Shown here: one piece after another, positions 6,521 to 14,221 of the stretch | Layout: the number at the start of each line of letters is the position of its first letter | Position numbering within the stretch: position 1 is the stretch's first letter | From: Devosiaceae bacterium | GTDB lineage: Bacteria > Pseudomonadota > Alphaproteobacteria > Rhizobiales > Devosiaceae | Length of the DNA stretch: 17,309 bases | Assembly: GCA_021648585.1 (NCBI GenBank) | Contig: JAKISM010000032.1 | Location: 1 to 17,309 of the forward strand | Direction: 5' to 3' | The notes under the pieces: generated by a model | Seen by the model: the letters and a program-made list of their open reading frames with translations, nothing else | The model's database searches: none | Told to the model about the DNA's origin: nothing | Program-made: the position numbers and the translations under genes

Positions 6521-7081
6521 TTAATTAGGTTTTTTTTCAGCCGCCTGTTTTGCCATTGCTTCTAGATTTTGACGATAAATAGCTGCGAAATCAACAGGCT
6601 CCATCATAATAGGTGGGAAGCCGCCAGATTGTGTAACTTGCGCTAATATTTGTCTTGCAAATGGGAATAATAGGCGAGGGCATTCAATCATTAAAACGGG
6701 AGCTAACTGGGCGTCAGGCACATTTTGAATGTTAAATACACCACAATATGAAAGTTCAACATTAAACAATATTTTACTATCTCTTTCAGCCTTAGCATTT
6801 AGAACTAATTCAACTAAGAAAGATCCATCATCACGTTTTTTAACTTGGTTATTAATTGAAATAGAAATTTGCGGCGTGCCAGAGCCAGAAATTATTGATT
6901 CTGGTGCATCAGGGCTTTCAAATGATAAATCACTAACATATTGAGTTAATAGGCCAATAACTGGCGCAGCTTTTATGCTAGCTGGCGCTTCATTAGTAGG
7001 AGTTTTACTAGTTTTTGCACTTGATTTGTTGTCTTTAGTATTTTTGCTAGCATCTTTAGCGGGAGTTTTCTTTTTAGCCAT
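6521..7081 (-). CDS. secB: Protein-export chaperone SecB
   Basis: Tetrameric cytoplasmic chaperone that holds precursor proteins unfolded and delivers them to SecA. Of 186 residues the SecB core begins near residue 38 (IKAAPVIGLLTQYVSDLSFESPDAP) and contains the family signatures ELSYCGVFNIQNVP, ECPRLLFPFARQIL and GGFPPIMMEPVDFAAIY. Before the core is a long, lysine-, serine- and alanine-rich, probably disordered tail (MAKKKTPAKDASKNTK...), longer than in E. coli SecB (155 residues in total). ATG start at 7081. The neighbouring fxsA lies 102 bases upstream in the same direction. It is convergent to dnaQ. Confidence 0.97.
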   Translation of the reverse strand: MAKKKTPAKDASKNTKDNKSSAKTSKTPTNEAPASIKAAPVIGLLTQYVSDLSFESPDAPESIISGSGTPQISISINNQVKKRDDGSFLVELVLNAKAERDSKILFNVELSYCGVFNIQNVPDAQLAPVLMIECPRLLFPFARQILAQVTQSGGFPPIMMEPVDFAAIYRQNLEAMAKQAAEKKPN

Positions 7082-7183
7082 GAGATTTCCTAAATAATGA
7101 AAAATGAAACACGTAAATTAAATTAATTAACTTGAGCTAGCACTTTTGTGCTTAAGGGACAATAATATTTTTATCAAATATCT

Positions 7184-7630
7184 TTATTTTCGCCAATCCT
7201 TATCATCTAGATCAATAATATTATCGCTATCATCATTTTCATTGTTAAATCCTGATTGTGTATGAGACTGAGCAACGATAGAAAAGCGAGATTTTATTTG
7301 TTGATAAATGAATGAGCGTATCATTGGGACTAGCAATAAAAAGCCTAAAAAATCAGTGAAATACCCTGGTGTTAATAAAAAAGCCCCTGCTATTGCTACC
7401 ATCATAGCTTCTGCTAATTGCTTGGCAGGCAATGCACCACTTGCAGTTGTTTGGCGTATTTTCTCAAAAAGCGCGAGACCTTGTATGCGAATGATAAATG
7501 ATCCGATAAGCGCAGTTGCTATAATACCAAGCAGTGTGGGCCAAAGACCAAAAGCCTGTCCAAAACCTATAAAAATCACTATTTCAATAAGTGGTACAAG
7601 CAAAAAAACGATAAATAACATACGAGCCAA
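7184..7630 (-). CDS. fxsA: FxsA family inner-membrane protein
   Basis: Small membrane protein of the FxsA family. In E. coli, overproduced FxsA relieves F-plasmid exclusion of phage T7; its normal role is not settled. The 148 residues show the typical start MLFIVFLLVPLIEIVIFIGFGQAFG with a glutamate inside the first membrane segment, a second segment around LLGIIATALIGSFIIR, and a third to fourth region ending GYFTDFLGFLLLVPMIRSFI. A polar, acidic tail (about 125-148) follows. The start may be TTG at 7630, which has AAGGA at good spacing, or the ATG three codons later at 7621. In relatives it lies, as here, between secB and the divergent Tim44-like gene. Confidence 0.93.
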   Translation of the reverse strand: MARMLFIVFLLVPLIEIVIFIGFGQAFGLWPTLLGIIATALIGSFIIRIQGLALFEKIRQTTASGALPAKQLAEAMMVAIAGAFLLTPGYFTDFLGFLLLVPMIRSFIYQQIKSRFSIVAQSHTQSGFNNENDDSDNIIDLDDKDWRK

Positions 7631-7768
7631 CTTAATTTCCTTTCATTTATGTAATAATTAATCAATTTTAAGCAAATAAACTAGCTTCTAACTAATATTT
7701 GCTTATATATAGGTTGATAACATGCTTTTCGCTAGCTTTGAGCCTAGCAATTTTAGGAAAAATATAAA
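7631..7768. promoter_or_regulatory. Divergent intergenic region fxsA / Tim44-like
   Basis: The 138 bases between two divergent starts must hold promoters for both sides. The left end has the fxsA ribosome-binding site (reverse AAAGGAA), and the right end has TTAGGAAAAAT before the ATG at 7769. I cannot single out convincing -35/-10 pairs. Confidence 0.5.
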
Positions 7769-8530
7769 ATGAATGAATTTATGGATATCCCAACTCTTAT
7801 TTTTATTGGCGTAGCAATCTTAGTATTGTTGCGCTTACGCTCGGTTTTGGGCACACGCACGGGAACAGAGCGCCCCCCCTCAACTAGAATTTCTGAGCAA
7901 GAACAAGAAAACCAAGAAAATAGTAACGATGAAAATAGTAACGATGAAAATGTAGTTGCTCTTCATCCCTCAAAGAGCGGGAAAAGCAAACCGCAACAAC
8001 AAGATGAAATAGCGCAAGATGAAAAAGCTCAAAAACAATTATTAAGTGAAATAAAAAAATTCGCTAAAAATGATGAAGATTTAGCATTAGGGCTAACAGA
8101 TATTAACAAAGTGGATGCAAGCTTTACTCCTGCATCATTTATTGGCGGCGCAAAGTCAGCTTATGAGATGATAGTTACAGCTTTTGCTCAAGGGGACAAA
8201 AAAACCCTAAAGGCTTTACTTGAAAAAGATGTCTATGAGGGTTTTCAAGCGGCGATTAAACAACGAGAGCAATCTGGATATAAGGTAGATTTTACCTTTA
8301 TTGGCTTGCCAAAAGTTGAGTTTGCTAATGCTAAACTTGAAGATAATATAGCTAATGTAACTATTAGGTTTTTTGCAGAAGTAGTTTCTGCAACCCGTGA
8401 TGGGGATGGTAATTTAATTGAGGGTAATGGTGATCAAGTAGCAAATATTGCTGATATTTGGACTTTTGCAAGAAATACTAAGGCAAATGATCCAAATTGG
8501 AAATTGGTTGCAACAGATCAGTTAGATTAA
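7769..8530 (+). CDS. Tim44-like domain membrane-anchored protein (TimA-type)
   Basis: Alphaproteobacterial relative of the mitochondrial import motor subunit Tim44. The bacterial form is a membrane-associated protein, probably of the inner membrane, whose precise role is not firmly known. Of 253 residues, an N-terminal membrane anchor spans about 8-23 (IPTLIFIGVAILVLLRL). A polar, glutamine/asparagine/glutamate-rich linker covers about 30-95. The Tim44-like domain runs from about 105 to the end: FIGGAKSAYEMIVTAFAQGDKKTL, the ANVTIRFFAEVVSA strand and the closing DIWTFARNTKANDPNWKLVAT. The linker includes a perfect tandem repeat and a run of seven C. ATG with ribosome-binding site AGGAAA. The order fxsA-Tim44-like-(mltA)-smr is usual in Rhizobiales; mltA is missing here. 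Confidence 0.93.
   Translation: MNEFMDIPTLIFIGVAILVLLRLRSVLGTRTGTERPPSTRISEQEQENQENSNDENSNDENVVALHPSKSGKSKPQQQDEIAQDEKAQKQLLSEIKKFAKNDEDLALGLTDINKVDASFTPASFIGGAKSAYEMIVTAFAQGDKKTLKALLEKDVYEGFQAAIKQREQSGYKVDFTFIGLPKVEFANAKLEDNIANVTIRFFAEVVSATRDGDGNLIEGNGDQVANIADIWTFARNTKANDPNWKLVATDQLD
7916..7951 (+). repeat. 15-base in-frame tandem repeat in the Tim44-like gene
   Basis: Two exact copies of GAAAATAGTAACGAT (7916-7930, 7931-7945) plus the first six bases of a third. They encode ENSND-ENSND-EN in the disordered linker. The unit is a multiple of three, so copy-number change by slippage would lengthen or shorten the linker without breaking the frame. Confidence 0.9.
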
Positions 8531-8546
8531 TCTGTAATGAAATTAA

Positions 8547-9173
8547 ATGCGAAAAACCTTAAGCCCAAAAGATAAGAATTCTCAAAAAACTAAATATCCA
8601 AATATTGAAGATTGGTATCTTTGGGAAAAGGTTACATTAACAATTAATCCGCTTAGTGCGTCAAAAATAGCAAAGTCAAAAGAAACAGAGCCAAAACAAA
8701 GACAAAGCTTGGAAGAGGCCTCTGCTAATTTTCATGCAAAAATCAACAGCCCTCCAAAAATTAATAGCCTCCAACGTAAATATAGTGTGCCCTCTTATTC
8801 ACCCACTAAACAAATAAAAAAACTAAATACTAATATTGAGCCAAATCTATTAAGGCGCATAGAGCGCTCGCATTTGCCAATTCAAGGCACGTTAGATTTA
8901 CATTCAATGAACCAAGATGAAGCACATAGAGCACTTATTAATTTTGTAGCTTCTCGGCTTAAGCGTGGGGCAAGAACATTGTTAATTATTACTGGTAAAG
9001 GAAAGAGTAAAACAGGATTTGGAGTGTTGCGATCAATGTTACCTCTATGGCTTAATTCAAATCCATTAAATGAAATGGTTTCAGCATGGCAAGTTTCAAC
9101 CAGAAAACACGGCGGTGAGGGCGCATTTTATGTGCGCTTGAGGGGAAAGAATGACGGAGTATTGAGGAAATGA
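8547..9173 (+). CDS. Smr domain protein (DNA mismatch repair MutS-related, C-terminal type)
   Basis: Stand-alone Smr-domain protein; Smr domains are nucleic-acid endonuclease or binding modules also found at the C-terminus of MutS2. Of 208 residues the first 110 or so are polar, basic and poorly conserved. The Smr domain starts at LDLHSMNQDEAHRAL (about 116-130) and has the signature LLIITGKGKSKTGFGVLR (about 145-162) and the closing HGGEGAFYVRLRGK. ATG start 16 bases after the Tim44-like gene; no strong ribosome-binding site is visible. It is very probably co-transcribed with the gene before it. The cellular role of single Smr proteins in alphaproteobacteria is not established. Confidence 0.93.
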   Translation: MRKTLSPKDKNSQKTKYPNIEDWYLWEKVTLTINPLSASKIAKSKETEPKQRQSLEEASANFHAKINSPPKINSLQRKYSVPSYSPTKQIKKLNTNIEPNLLRRIERSHLPIQGTLDLHSMNQDEAHRALINFVASRLKRGARTLLIITGKGKSKTGFGVLRSMLPLWLNSNPLNEMVSAWQVSTRKHGGEGAFYVRLRGKNDGVLRK

Positions 9174-9226
9174 GAGAAGTAAACACTAGCATAAGAACAA
9201 CAACGCTAGCATGGAAAAAGAATAAC

Positions 9227-9269
9227 GGCGGGGGTGTCGGGGTCGGGAGCAAAGCGACCAACGGCGACA
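9227..9269. repeat. GC-rich nested hairpin upstream of the XRE gene
   Basis: Outer stem TGTCG/CGACA (9235-9239 with 9265-9269) encloses an inner stem GGTCG/CGACC (9241-9245 with 9255-9259) in a G-rich block that stands out from the AT-rich surroundings. It ends ten bases before the XRE start codon and shares GAGCAAAGCGA with the repeat tract in the dnaQ-secB gap. The preceding bases carry a loose direct repeat (AACACTAGCAT / AACGCTAGCAT). Confidence 0.55.
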
Positions 9270-9279
9270 AGAAAAAAAG

Positions 9280-9639
9280 ATGACACCATTAGGAGCAAAA
9301 TTGCGAGAAATGCGAGCCAAGCGCAATATTTCGCTAAAAGAAATGGCTAAAGGCTTAAATATATCAAGCGCATATCTTTCAGCACTAGAGCATGGTAAAA
9401 AGGGCAAACCAACATGGTTTTTGCTACAACGCATGATTACATATTTTAATGTCATTTGGGATGAGGCCGAAGAATTGCAGCGTTTAGCTGAAATTTCTAA
9501 TCCTAAAATTACCATTAACACGGCAGGGCTTACGCCAGAGGCCACAGAATTAAGTAATATATTATCGGTAAAAATTGCATTACTAAAAAGTGAAGATTTA
9601 ATAGATATAAAAAACCTAATTATTAGCAAAGCCAAATAG
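9280..9639 (+). CDS. XRE-family helix-turn-helix regulator
   Basis: Small DNA-binding regulator of the Cro/C1 type, 119 residues. The HTH domain covers about 5-62: LGAKLREMRAKRNISLKEMAKGLNI followed by SSAYLSALEHGKKGKP as turn and recognition helix. A helical C-terminal part (about 63-119) could be for dimerisation. In many Rhizobiales an XRE gene with this opening sits between smr and gyrB, and it is this conserved gene that I believe is present. Here gyrB does not follow. Its targets are unknown. The ATG at 9280 follows an A-rich stretch with a weak ribosome-binding site directly after a GC-rich hairpin. Confidence 0.9.
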   Translation: MTPLGAKLREMRAKRNISLKEMAKGLNISSAYLSALEHGKKGKPTWFLLQRMITYFNVIWDEAEELQRLAEISNPKITINTAGLTPEATELSNILSVKIALLKSEDLIDIKNLIISKAK

Positions 9640-9656
9640 ATTAAAGGCTAAATAAA

Positions 9657-10526
9657 TTAGCGACGTTTTATTATGCTTACACCAAGCCCAAAAATAACCA
9701 ACGCACCACCAAACATTTCAAGCATAGCAATATTTTCACCAAGTAATAAATAGCCAAATATTAGACCAGTAATTGGCACTAACAAAGAAAATGGCACAAC
9801 GCTTGAGGTTGGGTATTTGCTCAATAGCCAATTCCATATAGCAACCCCAAATAGGGTGGCTGGATAGGCAGAAAACAATAATATGCCGATTAATCCCCAA
9901 TCTGGTTGAACAATGAACTTAACTAATTCATCAACCCCCTCAACCATAAATGAAATTGCAAAAAGCGGTATTGCACCAATTCCTGCGCCCCAAACAGCAA
10001 GCGCTATTGGATCTATTTTACCTGCTATTTTTGCAAAAATATTGCCAAACGCCCAAGCAATGGCAGATAATATTGTTAGGATTAGCGGAAATAGATTTGC
10101 GCCCTCCCAACGATAATAACCAATAATTCCAATACCTAAAAAGGCAATTATTGCTCCAATAATTTGAGTAGTTAAGGGACGCTCTTTAAGCATAAAATAG
10201 GCTATAAGCATGGTAAAAAATGCCTGCGCTTGCAAAACTAAAGAGCCAATTCCTGCTGGCATTCCAATATAAAGCGCAAAATTTAAAAGTGCATAAAGCC
10301 CAAATACAAAGCTAAGACCAAAGCCAATTATTATTAGCCATGGCACTTTCCCGTTTTCATCTCTTGGTGGTTTAATGAATAAGATAATAGGGAAAGCTGC
10401 CATAAAAAATCGCACAGCTGCCGCAAGAAATGGCGGCATTTCAGTTACACTGATTTTTATTATCACAAAATTAAAGCCCCAAAGAGCTACCACCAATATT
10501 GCTAGCAATATGTGGCGAAACGGCAC
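9657..10526 (-). CDS. eamA: EamA-family exporter, likely O-acetylserine/cysteine efflux
   Basis: Ten-helix inner-membrane transporter of the drug/metabolite transporter superfamily with two EamA repeats (about 1-140 and 145-289). The first 120 residues closely resemble E. coli EamA: ALWGFNFVIIKISVTEMPP, FMAAFPIILF and especially GMPAGIGSLVLQAQAFFTML. The second repeat ends VVPFSLLVPITGLIFGYLLLGE. E. coli EamA exports O-acetylserine and cysteine; the same substrate is an inference here. The start is GTG at 10524-10526, overlapping the asd stop codon by one base, which points to translational coupling. It meets the XRE gene tail to tail with only 17 bases between. Confidence 0.88.
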   Translation of the reverse strand: MPFRHILLAILVVALWGFNFVIIKISVTEMPPFLAAAVRFFMAAFPIILFIKPPRDENGKVPWLIIIGFGLSFVFGLYALLNFALYIGMPAGIGSLVLQAQAFFTMLIAYFMLKERPLTTQIIGAIIAFLGIGIIGYYRWEGANLFPLILTILSAIAWAFGNIFAKIAGKIDPIALAVWGAGIGAIPLFAISFMVEGVDELVKFIVQPDWGLIGILLFSAYPATLFGVAIWNWLLSKYPTSSVVPFSLLVPITGLIFGYLLLGENIAMLEMFGGALVIFGLGVSIIKRR

Positions 10527-11563
10527 TAACTTGCTTTATTCATTAAATTGCGCTCAATCAGATTTTCAGCAATTTGAATGGTATTAAGCGCCGCACCTTT
10601 TCTTAAATTATCGCTGACAACCCACATAGAAATCCCATTTTCAACCGAAATATCCTCTCGAATACGAGAAACAAAAACCGCATCTTCCCCCGCACAATCA
10701 ATCGGTGTGATATAGCCGCCAGCTTCACGTTTATCTATTACCATAATTCCTTGGGCATTACGCAATAATTCTGTTGCTTCATTAGCACTAATAGGATTTT
10801 CAAACTCCATATTAACCGCCTCACCATGCCCAACAAATACAGGAACACGTACTGCCGTTGCGCTTACTTTAATTTTCGGATCAAGGATTTTTTTGGTTTC
10901 AGCCAAAATTTTCCATTCTTCCTTTGTGTATCCATCTTCCATAAACACATCAATATGCGGAATAACATTAAAAGCTATTTGGCTTGGAAACAAACTAGGT
11001 TCTGGCTTGTCATTCACAAAAATACCCTTTGTTTGTGACCAAAGCTCATCGATTGCCTCTTTGCCAGCGCCCGATACTGATTGATAGGTTGAAACAACAA
11101 TGCGCTTGATAGTTGCTGCATCGTGCAATGGCTTTAGCGCCACAACTAATTGCGCCGTTGAGCAATTTGGATTGGCAATAATATTGCGCCTATTGCTTTT
11201 TGACATATAGATTTCAAGCTCATCGCCATTAACTTCAGGCACTATTAAAGGCACATTAGAATCATAGCGAAATGCGCTAGAATTATCGATAACAATAATT
11301 CCCATTGCACCTAACCTATCAGCCCATTTTTTGGCAATGTCCGATCCTGCCGACATAAGACAAAAATCGACACCGGAGAAATTAAAATTATCTAGCACCT
11401 GACATTTAAGGACTTTATCACCATAAGAAACTTCACGCCCTATTGATCGAGAAGAAGCCAGCGGAATAACTTCACTGGCTGGGAAATTACGCTCGGCTAA
11501 AATATTGAGCATTTCTTGCCCAACATTTCCACTAGCACCAACAATGGCAACTTTATAAGTCAT
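10526..11563 (-). CDS. asd: Aspartate-semialdehyde dehydrogenase
   Basis: Makes aspartate semialdehyde from aspartyl phosphate with NADPH, the branch point to lysine, threonine, methionine and diaminopimelate. The 345 residues match the family. The NADP-binding motif is VGASGNVGQ (about 8-16), the catalytic cysteine is C134 in NPNCSTAQL, and VSTYQSVSGAGKEAIDEL and VRVPVFVGHGEAVNMEF are present. ATG at 11563 with AAGGA about eight bases upstream. It is co-transcribed with eamA (one-base overlap). The pairing of an amino acid precursor enzyme with a cysteine-type exporter is suggestive only. Confidence 0.97.
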   Translation of the reverse strand: MTYKVAIVGASGNVGQEMLNILAERNFPASEVIPLASSRSIGREVSYGDKVLKCQVLDNFNFSGVDFCLMSAGSDIAKKWADRLGAMGIIVIDNSSAFRYDSNVPLIVPEVNGDELEIYMSKSNRRNIIANPNCSTAQLVVALKPLHDAATIKRIVVSTYQSVSGAGKEAIDELWSQTKGIFVNDKPEPSLFPSQIAFNVIPHIDVFMEDGYTKEEWKILAETKKILDPKIKVSATAVRVPVFVGHGEAVNMEFENPISANEATELLRNAQGIMVIDKREAGGYITPIDCAGEDAVFVSRIREDISVENGISMWVVSDNLRKGAALNTIQIAENLIERNLMNKAS

Positions 11564-11655
11564 GTCCTGTCCTTTAGAAATATTTTATCTTGCTATAAAG
11601 CGAAAATATAATTTTTACTAGCATCAAAATTTATTCAGCTTCTAAAAAACCTATT

Positions 11656-14082
11656 CTAGCTTCTAAGAATTGCGCCAGTTGCTTTTTCAACTGCTTTAAT
11701 TATCGCCGCTGAAATGATCTCAATCTCTTCATCTGTTAGTGTTTTATCTTTTGGCTGAATAATAACTTCAATAGCTATTGATTTTTTATCTTTATCAAGA
11801 CTACCACCCTCAAATACATCAAAAATATTTACCTGAGAAATCATTGCCTTATTTGCGTTTTTCGCAGCTTTGATAATATTAGCGCCCTCAATATCCTTAT
11901 CAAGCACAAAGGCAAAATCACGTTTTAGCGCCATTAGATCAGACAGAACTATTGGCGGCTTGCTTTTGGTGGCTTTTTTACGTGGCTTTGGCAGCGCATC
12001 TAAATTCGCTTCAAATGCTACAATAGGCCCTTCAAGGTCAAATTTTGCTAAAATACTTGGGTGTATTTCACCAAAATGTCCTAAGATATTTTTTGGCCCT
12101 AATTGCACCCGAGCCGAGCGTCCCGGATGCGCCCAAATAGCAGGTTCTGCAATAATTTGCGCCTTTTCAATATCTTGCCCCAAAACATCAAACATCGCAG
12201 CCAAATCTGCCTTTATGTCGTAAACATCTAATTTTTCAACCTTGCTTTGCCAATGACGGCCAGCGCCATTTATCTTTGCGCTACCATAACGAATGGCAGA
12301 GGCGTAATTTTTTTGACCCATCTCGCTATCATCTAGAAATATCTGTCCAACCTCAAATATTGCCCCATCAGCAAACCCACGATTTATATTGCGAGAAGCA
12401 GCACGTAAAAGCGAGGGTAAAAGCGAGGGACGCATATCGCTCATGTCATTTGCAATGGCGTTTGCAAGGCGTAATGATTTATCGCCACCGCCAAATAATT
12501 TTGCGCTCTCTTGGGATATAAAAGAATAGGTAATTGCTTCTTTTAACCCACGAGTTGCCAGCGCTCGCCTTGCAAGGCGGCGATTATTTTGTGAAGAAGT
12601 GAGCATTTTTTTAGCCACGCCATCTAACGAGGGTAAAGGCTCAACAGGAATTTTATCAACCCCAACCATTCGCATTACTTCTTCAACAATATCCGCCTTT
12701 TGTTCAATATCAGGCCGCCATGTTGGCACAGCAATTTTTACTATTTCACCTGAGCCAGAAAGCCAAAAACCAAGCCTTGTAAGAATGACCTTTATTTCAG
12801 CATACGAGATTTTTAACCCCGTTAGGCGCTCTATTTCTGCAAGTGGAAAACTAATAATTTTTTCGCTCGGCAGTTTCTCGCCAGCAATTTTTATTTCACA
12901 AGCCTCACCTCCACAAATTTCTAAAATCAACTTAGTAGCTAATTCAATGCCATCACGAGTTGAACTTGGGTCAACATAGCGCTCAAAACGATAACGAGCA
13001 TCAGAATTTATGCCAGTTTTACGACCAGTTTTAGCAATGTTTATTGGATCAAACCACGCACATTCAAGCAAAACATTTGTAGTGTTCTCATCACTAGATG
13101 TAGAAGTGCCGCCCATAATGCCGCCAAGCCCAATAGCACCGCTGTCATCGGCAATAACGCACATAATCTCATCAATTTCATAGCTCTTATTATCAAGCGC
13201 CTCTAATTTTTCACCCTGTTTGCCCATACGAGCATGAAGCGTGCCGCTAATTTTATCAGCATCAAAAACATGCAGCGGGCGACCTCTATCATAGGTGATG
13301 AAATTTGTTATATCGACCAGCGCATTTATTGGGCGCAAGCCAATGTCACGAAGGCGCTGCTGTAGCCAGTTAGGAGAGCTAACATTTTGAATGTTTTTAA
13401 TTAAACGCCCAGCAAAAAGCGGGCAAGCTGGCTCTTTCTCATCATCAAAACGCAATTCAATGGAAGTGGTAGTTTCGCCAGCGCTAGCAGGAATTGCCTT
13501 TATTGGCTCATCTTTAAGATTGCCAAGTCCTGTAGCTGATAGATCTCGTGCAATACCAAAAACCGAAGCACAATCTCCACGATTGGGGGTAATAGCAACG
13601 TCTATCATCACATCGTCTATTTTCATATAATCAACATATTTCACACCAAGCGGTGTATCGGCAGGCAATTCAATTATGCCATCATGATCATCTGAAAGCA
13701 GCAATTCTTTTTCAGAACACATCATGCCATTGCTTTCTTCACCACGAATATTACCTTTTTTTAAGGTGAAATCCGCACCCGGAATATAAGTGCCCGTACT
13801 AGCAAAAACTCCCATCATGCCAGTTTTAGCATTTGGCGCACCACAAACAACTTTTATCGGCTCACCCCCCTTGCCATCATCAACCAAAAGAACTTGTAAT
13901 TTATCAGCATTAGGGTGTTTTTTCGCCTCGATAACTTTGGCAATGGTGAAATTCTCAAGTATCTTTGCTTGGTCGATCACTTCCTCAACCTCCAACCCAA
14001 TCATGGTAAGAGTATCGATGATTTCCGCATTACTTGCATCGGTTGATAGGTGGGTTTTGAGCCAGTTTATTGTGAATTTCAT
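11656..14082 (-). CDS. pheT: Phenylalanyl-tRNA synthetase beta subunit
   Basis: Beta chain of the alpha2-beta2 enzyme charging tRNA-Phe. The 808 residues are close to E. coli PheT (795). The domains in order are an N-terminal part, an EMAP-like tRNA-binding OB fold (about 38-150, VIEAKKHPNADKLQVLLVD and VVCGAPN), the B3/B4 editing domain (about 210-380, RPINALVDITNF, GGIMGG), B5 (about 400-475), the catalytic-like core (ALATRGLKEAITYSFIS) and a C-terminal ferredoxin-like anticodon-binding domain over the last 95 or so residues (LKRDFAFVLDKDIEG). ATG at 14082 with a weak ribosome-binding site. It lies 139 bases after pheS, an unusually wide gap for this pair, filled by a large inverted repeat. 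Confidence 0.98.
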   Translation of the reverse strand: MKFTINWLKTHLSTDASNAEIIDTLTMIGLEVEEVIDQAKILENFTIAKVIEAKKHPNADKLQVLLVDDGKGGEPIKVVCGAPNAKTGMMGVFASTGTYIPGADFTLKKGNIRGEESNGMMCSEKELLLSDDHDGIIELPADTPLGVKYVDYMKIDDVMIDVAITPNRGDCASVFGIARDLSATGLGNLKDEPIKAIPASAGETTTSIELRFDDEKEPACPLFAGRLIKNIQNVSSPNWLQQRLRDIGLRPINALVDITNFITYDRGRPLHVFDADKISGTLHARMGKQGEKLEALDNKSYEIDEIMCVIADDSGAIGLGGIMGGTSTSSDENTTNVLLECAWFDPINIAKTGRKTGINSDARYRFERYVDPSSTRDGIELATKLILEICGGEACEIKIAGEKLPSEKIISFPLAEIERLTGLKISYAEIKVILTRLGFWLSGSGEIVKIAVPTWRPDIEQKADIVEEVMRMVGVDKIPVEPLPSLDGVAKKMLTSSQNNRRLARRALATRGLKEAITYSFISQESAKLFGGGDKSLRLANAIANDMSDMRPSLLPSLLRAASRNINRGFADGAIFEVGQIFLDDSEMGQKNYASAIRYGSAKINGAGRHWQSKVEKLDVYDIKADLAAMFDVLGQDIEKAQIIAEPAIWAHPGRSARVQLGPKNILGHFGEIHPSILAKFDLEGPIVAFEANLDALPKPRKKATKSKPPIVLSDLMALKRDFAFVLDKDIEGANIIKAAKNANKAMISQVNIFDVFEGGSLDKDKKSIAIEVIIQPKDKTLTDEEIEIISAAIIKAVEKATGAILRS

Positions 14083-14115
14083 ATTATTGTGCCTAAAGGT
14101 TTTGTTATTAAGGTA

Positions 14116-14213
14116 ACCCCCACCCCAACCCTCCCCGCAAGGGGGAGGGGGAAGAAAGAGTGAAAGCGCAAAGAAAACTCCCTCCCCCTTGCGGGGAGGG
14201 CTGGGGTGGGGGT
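14116..14213. repeat. Large GC-rich inverted repeat between pheS and pheT
   Basis: Two 34-base arms (14116-14149 and 14180-14213) are inverted copies differing at one position, separated by a 30-base A/G-rich spacer. Each arm is itself a small hairpin (CCTCCCC - GCAA - GGGGGAGG), so the element can fold as one long stem or as two hairpins. It consists of C-runs and G-runs, in sharp contrast to the AT-rich genes on both sides, and occupies most of the pheS-pheT gap. Elements of this look recur between genes in many alphaproteobacterial genomes; I infer a dispersed, formerly mobile repeat of the REP/MITE kind. No transposase is nearby. Confidence 0.85.
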
Positions 14214-14221
14214 GAGCAACA

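Noticed and set aside
7095..7120. GAAACACGT near secB as a parS site
   Set aside because: The half-sites are in the wrong order; it lacks the TTTCACGTGAAA core.
7136..7152. Short hairpin AGCAC-TTTT-GTGCT between fxsA and secB as a terminator
   Set aside because: The stem is only five base pairs and no T-run follows on the transcribed strand.
9052..9635. Overlapping reverse-strand open frames opposite smr and XRE
   Set aside because: They are shadows of clearly conserved forward genes and lack any family motif or ribosome-binding site.
931..13498. Repeated hexamer GCTAGC (eight occurrences across the window)
   Set aside because: The copies are scattered in coding and noncoding DNA without constant context or spacing. 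Codon preference (GCT AGC, CTA GC) is a sufficient explanation.
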